A stretch of 11,551 nucleotides of DNA. Source: Blastocatellia bacterium (GTDB lineage Bacteria > Acidobacteriota > Blastocatellia > Pyrinomonadales > Pyrinomonadaceae). The notes under the pieces are model-generated. The model worked only from the letters and a program-made list of their open reading frames with translations. It searched no databases and was not told where the DNA came from. The DNA lies in the NCBI GenBank assembly GCA_003488005.1, contig DNND01000128.1, forward strand, positions 6,198-17,748, given 5' to 3'. Shown one piece after another: positions 5,997-11,551 of this stretch (the stretch's first letter is position 1; the number at the start of each line of letters is the position of its first letter). A program made the translations under genes and the position numbers.

Positions 5997-7952
5997 TTAT
6001 TGATTTCGCGCGATCTCGGTTGGCGCCTTCTTTGGTTCAGTTTTGTCTTCAGGCTTGGGTGTTTTTGCTACCGGCAAAGCTCCCGGCGGCTCTTCATTAC
6101 GAGTCTTGCGATAGTAAACATCGTAAACGCGGCGAACCGCTGGCGCTGCGTGCTGGCCGCCAAAGCCCGAGTTCTCAATCAATGCCACCAGCGCGATTTC
6201 AGGTTTGTAAGCCGGAGCGTAAGAAACAAACCACGAGTGGTCCTTGTTCTTTCCCGTGTCTTTACCGAGTCCGACAACCTGCGCTGTGCCCGTTTTGCCG
6301 GCGATATCAAAACCGGCCATGCGAATTGAAGCAGCCGTTCCGCCGTTGTTGACGACGCCCCACATGCCTTCCACAACCAGATGATGGAAATCTTCCGGAA
6401 TAGAAACCCGTTTCGGATTAGGCCGCGAGTCGTCAAGCGGTTGAAACGATCTGCCCGCGCGAAGTTCGAATGGGCCAATGGCGTTCACCGGCCTTAATTC
6501 TTTCAAGAAGTGAGGCACATAAAGATTGCCGCCGATCCCGATGCCTGCGATTGTGCGTATCAATGCAATGGGCGTTATCACGTCGTAAACCTGGCCAAAG
6601 GATGCATAAACAGTGTCAATGTCTTTCCAGTCGGGACTCTCCGGTTGGCGTTTTCTTTTTAGCTCGCGGGAAGGAGTCATGCTGATAACTTCATTTGGAA
6701 TATCTATACCAGTTCGTCTATTGAAATCGAATTCGTCAACCATCGCCACAATGCCATCAATTCCCATTTTCAAACCGAGCCGATAGAAATAACCATCGCA
6801 CGATTTGGTAATCGCAGTCTTCAGATCGGGCGTCCCATGATTGCCCATGCAGCGCGTAAACTTATTGCCGATTTGAATGCCGCCTCCGCAAACAAGATTG
6901 GAGTGGTCCAAGGTGATTGCGCCTTGTTGCAGTCCGGCGATGGCCATCGGCACTTTCCAGGTGGATCCGGGCGGATAACGGCTTTGTACTGCTCGGTTAA
7001 GTAACGGTGTGTCCGGATCGTTAAGCAAGGCATTGTATTCCGCGCGGCCCGCCTTGGTGCCAATGCGTTCCGAAAAAAGATTTGGATCAAATGTCGGCGC
7101 CGAAGCCATCGCCAGAATCTCGCCGTCATTAGGATTCATGACGACTATGACACCGCGCTTGGTCGCCGAAGTTCGCAGTTGCTCTTCGGCAACTTCCTGT
7201 AAATCCAGATCGATCGTCGTAACTAAATCCTGTCCCGGTTGCGGCGCGATGGTTTCAATTTCGTCCTGGATGCGCCCGCGACTGTCGACGATTACCTTTC
7301 GATACCCGTCCTTGCCGCGCAGATAGTCATCGTAGGTTTGTTCCAAACCACTTTGGCCGATCACGTCGCCGGGCCTGAGTCCCTTGTCCTTAAAACTGTT
7401 CTGCTTCAATTGCTCAGGACTGATTTCACCAACATAGCCAAGCACGTGGGCCAACAATCCGTTTGGCGGGTAACGACGTTGCGGCTGTTGCTCGACGCGC
7501 AACTCGGGAAACTCGAGCTCATGCGCCTCGACCCAGGCGATGTCTCCCGGCGTCGCATCTTGTTTCACCAAAATTGACTCAAAGGCCGGCTGAGACGCGA
7601 TCTGTTCAAAGCGATCGCGCAGAATATCGCGATCAACCGTCAACGCCGTTGCGAGCGCCGCTACCAGCGTCTGCGGATTGCGGCCGCGCAGATCTTCGCG
7701 TGAAAGAATGACGCTATAGATAATGCGAGAATCGACTAGCGGGTGGCCGTCGCGATCGAAGATGACTCCGCGCGGCGCGGTTATCGGAAGCAGTCTGATG
7801 CGTTGGTTCTGCGCAATCTCGGCGTAGTACTGACCGCGGACCAACTGCAAATAGTAAAGTCTGACGCCGAGCAACGTCAGCAACAGCACGACACAAATCT
7901 GGACCAGCCAAATGCGGCCACGCAGGTTTTGCGAAGAGTCTTCGAACTTCAT
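5997..7952 (-). CDS. mrdA: Penicillin-binding protein 2 (elongasome D,D-transpeptidase)
   Basis: 651 residues, close to the usual PBP2 length. It cross-links new peptidoglycan in the lateral wall together with RodA. Features in order are a membrane anchor at about 13-34, a pedestal/dimerisation domain at about 55-235 including APRGVIFDRDG and the family segment HVLGYVGEIS, and a transpeptidase domain at about 265-610. The catalytic SxxK is S330-T-W-K333 within YPPGSTWKVP. The SxN-equivalent is S384-C-D, as in other PBP2 proteins, and the KTG triad is K553-T-G in AGKTGTAQV. The family sequence HSWFVSYAP follows at 572-580. A Pro/Lys/Glu-rich tail (about 619-651) is probably disordered. The gene starts one base after the mreD stop. 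Downstream, 80 bases filled by two heptad repeat families separate it from rodA. Confidence 0.97.
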   Translation of the reverse strand: MKFEDSSQNLRGRIWLVQICVVLLLTLLGVRLYYLQLVRGQYYAEIAQNQRIRLLPITAPRGVIFDRDGHPLVDSRIIYSVILSREDLRGRNPQTLVAALATALTVDRDILRDRFEQIASQPAFESILVKQDATPGDIAWVEAHELEFPELRVEQQPQRRYPPNGLLAHVLGYVGEISPEQLKQNSFKDKGLRPGDVIGQSGLEQTYDDYLRGKDGYRKVIVDSRGRIQDEIETIAPQPGQDLVTTIDLDLQEVAEEQLRTSATKRGVIVVMNPNDGEILAMASAPTFDPNLFSERIGTKAGRAEYNALLNDPDTPLLNRAVQSRYPPGSTWKVPMAIAGLQQGAITLDHSNLVCGGGIQIGNKFTRCMGNHGTPDLKTAITKSCDGYFYRLGLKMGIDGIVAMVDEFDFNRRTGIDIPNEVISMTPSRELKRKRQPESPDWKDIDTVYASFGQVYDVITPIALIRTIAGIGIGGNLYVPHFLKELRPVNAIGPFELRAGRSFQPLDDSRPNPKRVSIPEDFHHLVVEGMWGVVNNGGTAASIRMAGFDIAGKTGTAQVVGLGKDTGKNKDHSWFVSYAPAYKPEIALVALIENSGFGGQHAAPAVRRVYDVYYRKTRNEEPPGALPVAKTPKPEDKTEPKKAPTEIARNQ

Positions 7953-7953
7953 T

Positions 7954-8499
7954 TCATCTTCTACCCATTGAGCCCGTTACTCGTCGCGCGCCTTTGCGGC
8001 GCGAGGCGAAGGCGCGGCGTTGTTGGCGTCCACCTGCGGTAAACAGCGAGTCCAACAAGTACAGCGCAAACGTTCCCATTACTGTAGTGGCAATCAATCG
8101 ATAGGACACTGTCTGGACAAAAGGAGCGCTGGGCGCGTAACCCAGCGACCGGTGCCAAAAAACATAAATTGCCGAGTCGAGCACGGTCGCGGCCGCCAGC
8201 ACTGGAATGCGCAGTAAAGTGTTTTCAAGATTCACTCGCGTGGCTGCAAAATAAATCACGTAGGCGGTCAAGGTTTTGGAAAATCCGCCGGCGCCCATAA
8301 GTCCGCCACCGGCAGCATCGACTGCGAGCCCGGCAATCGTTGCGACAAACAAAGCCTGCCAGGCGTGACGCTGCAAAGCGATATAAACAACCACCACCAG
8401 CGGAAAGTCAATATATGAAAGTGGCGGCCAAACCGCCCGCAACGACAATTGAAGAATTATTGCTAGCGCGAGAACAGCCGCGATCTTAAGTTGAGGCAT
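7954..8499 (-). CDS. mreD: Rod shape-determining protein MreD
   Basis: 181 residues, slightly longer than usual MreD. It is a small multi-spanning inner-membrane protein of the elongasome. Hydrophobic segments lie at about residues 5-23, 31-60 (probably two passes), 77-90, 96-115 and 131-152, the five- to six-helix pattern of the family. A glycine-rich turn, DAAGGGLMGAGG, sits at 61-72, where MreD proteins usually have a conserved D-x-x-x-G loop. The C-terminal 25 residues (GGRQQRRAFASRRKGARRV and on) are strongly basic and should stay in the cytoplasm. Identification rests on topology and on its position between mreC and mrdA more than on motifs. The start ATG at 8499 has no Shine-Dalgarno sequence; a heptad array starts 7 bases before it. 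Its TGA is followed after one base by the mrdA ATG, suggesting translational coupling. Confidence 0.9.
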   Translation of the reverse strand: MPQLKIAAVLALAIILQLSLRAVWPPLSYIDFPLVVVVYIALQRHAWQALFVATIAGLAVDAAGGGLMGAGGFSKTLTAYVIYFAATRVNLENTLLRIPVLAAATVLDSAIYVFWHRSLGYAPSAPFVQTVSYRLIATTVMGTFALYLLDSLFTAGGRQQRRAFASRRKGARRVTGSMGRR

Positions 8500-8506
8500 C
8501 GTAAAA

Positions 8507-8594
8507 GTGATGAGTGATGAGCGATGAGTGATGAGTGAAAAGAAAAGTTTCGACCGTGTCTTTACTCATCACTCAGTAACTCAGCACTCATCAC
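8507..8594. repeat. Inverted heptad repeat array between mreC and mreD
   Basis: Plus strand 8507-8541 holds GTGATGA, GTGATGA, GCGATGA, GTGATGA and a decayed GTGAAAA. After a 22-base spacer, 8564-8594 holds the complementary family ACTCATC in about four units, one of them 8 bases long. The arms could pair over about 30 bases with a bulge. The mreC stop codon (8591-8593) lies inside the second arm, and in the gene direction that arm carries several more in-line TGA triplets in different frames. The first arm ends 7 bases before the mreD ATG. Confidence 0.93.
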
Positions 8595-9493
8595 TGTTTC
8601 TTAGTTTTCTCTACGTTTGGCAGGGTCTGTTCGGGTGCAGGCCGCTGTGGCGCCTGATAAAGCAAAACCGCCACTTCTTTTAATTGGTCCAGGTTAGCCC
8701 CGGGCCTGATGAAAATCTGGTGCGGTTGCGTGGCGGTGCCGTGTTTCACTTCGACAACTTCTCCGACATTCAGTCCGGGCGGATAGATTCCATCCTGGCC
8801 GGTCGTCAATATCGAATTGCCGACTTCCACCTTCTGTAATCCGGAAACGTAGCGCATCTCGATCAGCCCGCTCTCGCCGCCGCCGCGAACTGAGCCTAGT
8901 GCGCCCGAGCCGCCAAGTTGCCCGACGATCGCGCCGGCCGCGGCTTTCTCATCGGTGACCATCATCACTTGTGCGGTCACTGGACTAACCGCAATAACAC
9001 GTCCCACGATCCCCCCGGCAGTTATAACGGGCATATTCAGCGCGACACCGGAAGAGGTGCCGCGATCAACCGTCACCGTATTGAACCAGACTGAAGAATC
9101 GCGCGCGATTACGTGCGCCGTTACCTGATCGTAACCTGTTTGTTGTTTGAGATTGAGGAGACCTTTCAGCCGCTCGTTTTCTTCCGCCGCTTGCCGCGCA
9201 TTTTGCAACTGCAACTCAGTGGCAAAAAGTTTTTCTTTCAGTTGCGCATTTTCGGCAGCCGCACCGCGAAAGTTCATGATCTCGCGAATAAAGCCGCTGC
9301 CGGCGCCGCTGGCTCGCGATGAAACGCCCTGGACCGGCGAAGCCAGTGCCTGAATCCAAACGCGAAACAAGCGCTGCTTGGTGCTGTTGTCACGCGCATC
9401 AACCGCCATGATTACCAGGTTGGTGAGCAACAGCATCACCAGCCACAATGGCGCCTTCTGGCGAATTTCTCTTTGAGTGCGAGTGGCGGCCAT
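8591..9493 (-). CDS. mreC: Rod shape-determining protein MreC
   Basis: 300 residues, typical length. MreC is a bitopic inner-membrane protein whose periplasmic part binds and activates PBP2 in the elongasome. The sequence shows a basic N-terminus, one membrane helix at about residues 15-31 (PLWLVMLLLTNLVIMAV), a coiled coil at about 76-115 rich in Glu, Gln, Leu and Ala, and then the double beta-barrel domain at about 124-280. That domain carries the family-type WFNTVTVDRGTSSGV and DGIYPPGLNVGEV stretches. The tail from 281 is Pro/Lys-rich and probably disordered. No Shine-Dalgarno sequence precedes the ATG at 9493, because a heptad repeat array begins 7 bases upstream. The TGA stop at 8591-8593 lies inside the repeat array of the next junction, so the repeat itself supplies the end of the protein. 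Confidence 0.96.
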   Translation of the reverse strand: MAATRTQREIRQKAPLWLVMLLLTNLVIMAVDARDNSTKQRLFRVWIQALASPVQGVSSRASGAGSGFIREIMNFRGAAAENAQLKEKLFATELQLQNARQAAEENERLKGLLNLKQQTGYDQVTAHVIARDSSVWFNTVTVDRGTSSGVALNMPVITAGGIVGRVIAVSPVTAQVMMVTDEKAAAGAIVGQLGGSGALGSVRGGGESGLIEMRYVSGLQKVEVGNSILTTGQDGIYPPGLNVGEVVEVKHGTATQPHQIFIRPGANLDQLKEVAVLLYQAPQRPAPEQTLPNVEKTKKQ

Positions 9494-9500
9494 TGGCTAG

Positions 9501-9678
9501 TAAATCGTGAATCGTAAATCGTGAATCGTAAATCGTGAATGGTAAATCGTAAATCGTAAGTTGAGTCTCTAATCCCTGGGTGATTGCTTTGAATTAGTGA
9601 AACGGTGAGGGGCGGAATCGTCTTTAGTCGTTAGTTTCGGTTGCATTTCTATTTACGATTCACGATTCACGATTTACG
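9501..9678. repeat. Inverted heptad repeat array between mreB and mreC
   Basis: Plus strand 9501-9556 has eight heptads alternating TAAATCG and TGAATCG (one reads TGAATGG), followed by TAAG. After about 90 bases of non-repeat sequence, the inverse complement returns at 9651-9678 as ATTTA, CGATTCA, CGATTCA, CGATTTA, CG. Arms of up to about 27 bp can pair with two or three mismatches. Several registers are possible because the first arm is twice as long as the second. The long arm ends 7 bases before the mreC ATG. The spacer 9561-9650 shows nothing recognisable. Confidence 0.94.
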
Positions 9679-9690
9679 GGCCCGCGGGCC

Positions 9691-9691
<1 letters not shown>
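9678..9691. other. Perfect 14-bp GC palindrome overlapping the mreB stop
   Basis: GGGCCCGCGGGCCC is its own reverse complement and could form a five-pair all-GC stem with a CGCG loop. Its last base is the first base, on the plus strand, of the mreB TAG stop codon. In the gene direction it is directly followed by the TAAATCG heptad arm, so mreB mRNA would carry a short stable hairpin and then the long repeat hairpin. There is no T-tract, so an intrinsic terminator is not supported; a 3'-end stabiliser, or chance, is possible. Confidence 0.75.
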
Positions 9692-10737
<1,046 letters not shown>

Positions 10738-10748
10738 TTAATTTTTCA

Positions 10749-10753
10749 CTTCC
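10749..10753 (-). promoter_or_regulatory. Candidate ribosome binding site of mreB
   Basis: The minus strand reads GGAAG followed by 11 bases and the mreB ATG. This is plausible but slightly distant. The later genes mreC, mreD and rodA have repeat units at this position instead. Confidence 0.45.
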
Positions 10754-10870
10754 AGTTTAATGAAAAACGAGAAAACATCGGCGGGTGGTAACGCGAAAGT
10801 CGTGAGCGGCAGAAGCAACTGACCTGACGGCGACGGGGAAGTGGGCTAAAACTCGGGGGAGCCCAAACAC

Positions 10871-10898
10871 CATTTACCACTTACAACTTACCTCGGAA
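10871..10898. repeat. Decayed heptad-like repeat in the mreB leader
   Basis: The plus strand can be read as CATTTAC, CACTTAC, AACTTAC and then CTCGGAA. The first three units differ by one or two bases, and the fourth equals a unit of the CTCGRAA arrays at 5962-5975. This looks like a short, degenerate relative of the arrays at the downstream junctions. No matching inverted arm was found in the leader. Confidence 0.45.
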
Positions 10899-10921
10899 AC
10901 CTTAAACCAACTCCGAACGAT

Positions 10922-10947
10922 CAAAGATACCTGAACTTCGATCTTTG
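10922..10947. other. Small hairpin after the diguanylate cyclase stop
   Basis: CAAAGAT (10922-10928) and ATCTTTG (10941-10947) form a perfect 7-bp stem around a 12-base loop, starting 5 bases after the GGDEF stop in the gene direction. No T-run follows, so it is a poor intrinsic terminator. It may mark the 3' end of that transcript or be chance. Confidence 0.35.
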
Positions 10948-10952
10948 CGCTA

Positions 10953-11551
10953 TCACGAAAACGTCTTTCCTTCGTCAGCGCCGAGAAGGGACACCGGCAC
11001 ACCGCCCTCGGCCAGCAACTTTTCTTCCTTGCTGCGCAGCAGCGGCGAAAAGCGCACGCAGTTTTTGTTCGCGGCCTTTGCTTCGTACATGGCGGTGTCG
11101 GCGCACGAGATCAACTGTTGCGGCGACGAAGCGTGCTCGGGAAAAGCGGCGACACCAAAGCTGGCTGTCAACGATAGTTTCAAGTTCCGGCCCGCATGGA
11201 AAGAATGTTTTCCAATCTTTTCTCGAATGCGTTCGGCCACTGTGCCGGCGAGTTCGATTCCGGTATCGGGCAGCACAATTACAAACTCATCGCCGCCATA
11301 ACGAGCGACTGCGTCTGTGTCGCGGATCGACGAAAGAATCACGCCGGCCATTTCCATCAACACGTGCGAGCCGGCGAGATGTCCATGCGCATCGTTGACG
11401 CGTTTAAAGTCGTCGAGATCCAGGAACAAAGCGCAAACACTTGTGCCATAACGCCGGGCGCGGCGAATCTCATTCAAAAGAAACTGGCGCAGGTAGCGGG
11501 CGTTGTGAAGTTTGGTGAGATCGTCGGTTTGCGAAAGCCGTTCGGCCTCGC
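10953..11551 (-). CDS. Diguanylate cyclase, GGDEF domain (C-terminal part; 5' end outside window)
   Basis: The frame stays open to the right edge, so the N-terminal sensor region is not visible; an apparent start near 11477 is only an internal TTG. The visible 198 residues are essentially a complete GGDEF domain. It opens with TDDLTKLHNARYL, matching the usual TDxLTGLxNRR entry. The metal and substrate segment LDLDDFKRVNDAHGH is at fragment residues 43-57. The signature RYGGDEF has GGDEF at 85-89, at positions 11283-11297. An RxxD inhibitory site (RDTD, 76-79) lies exactly five residues before GGDEF, so product feedback inhibition by c-di-GMP is likely. GGDEF enzymes condense two GTP into c-di-GMP, and every expected catalytic residue is present. 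No EAL domain follows; the protein ends with a short tail after NCVRFSP. It points the same way as mreB, 215 bases upstream of it. Whether they share a transcript cannot be told from the sequence. Confidence 0.93.
   Translation of the reverse strand, partial: EAERLSQTDDLTKLHNARYLRQFLLNEIRRARRYGTSVCALFLDLDDFKRVNDAHGHLAGSHVLMEMAGVILSSIRDTDAVARYGGDEFVIVLPDTGIELAGTVAERIREKIGKHSFHAGRNLKLSLTASFGVAAFPEHASSPQQLISCADTAMYEAKAANKNCVRFSPLLRSKEEKLLAEGGVPVSLLGADEGKTFS

Noticed and set aside
9501..9678. CRISPR array
   Set aside because: The units are 7 bp and directly abutting, without unique spacers, and there are no cas genes.
11475..11477. TTG as the start of the GGDEF protein
   Set aside because: The frame continues upstream with the conserved TDDLTKLHNARYL entry of the GGDEF domain, so the true start lies beyond the window.

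Overview
The window holds one uninterrupted run of genes on the minus strand. In transcription order they are: the C-terminal part of a GGDEF diguanylate cyclase; the rod-shape/elongasome genes mreB, mreC, mreD, mrdA (PBP2) and rodA; a very long RNase E/G-family endoribonuclease; and an alpha/beta hydrolase. No rRNA, tRNA, transposase, CRISPR or phage gene was seen. The style of the genes suggests Acidobacteriota, probably the Blastocatellia/Pyrinomonadales side: an RNase E/G beginning MAKELIVSVNGRE with a huge low-complexity insertion, the mre-mrd order, moderate GC, and gaps full of short tandem repeats. That assignment is inference from memory of the families, not a search.

Layout from right to left. 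10953-11551: GGDEF domain with an intact I-site, cut by the window edge. 10738-10952: leader of mreB. 9691-10737 mreB, 8591-9493 mreC, 7954-8499 mreD, 5997-7952 mrdA, 4795-5916 rodA: the cytoplasmic filament, its membrane partners, the class B transpeptidase and its SEDS glycosyltransferase, which together build the lateral cell wall. 3920-4794: an 875-base gap with no convincing gene but many small dyads. 1214-3919: RNase E/G. 111-1118: alpha/beta hydrolase. 1-110: no firm gene.

The most unusual signal lies between the genes. Four of the five short junctions downstream of mreB (mreB-mreC, mreC-mreD, mrdA-rodA, RNase-hydrolase) are filled by 7-bp tandem repeats; the exception is mreD-mrdA, where the genes are one base apart. 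The unit differs from junction to junction. In three junctions the same unit recurs in opposite orientation on the two sides, so the spacer RNA or DNA could fold into a long hairpin. The arrays run almost from stop codon to start codon and end 6-7 bases before the next ATG, where a Shine-Dalgarno sequence would normally lie. A related but longer-period (about 10 bp) inverted repeat follows rodA.

Two protein-level oddities also stand out. The RNase has about 420 residues inserted inside its S1 domain, carrying three copies of an R-[IV]-x-D-D-E-E motif and three Arg-rich patches. The hydrolase lacks a histidine at the usual catalytic position.
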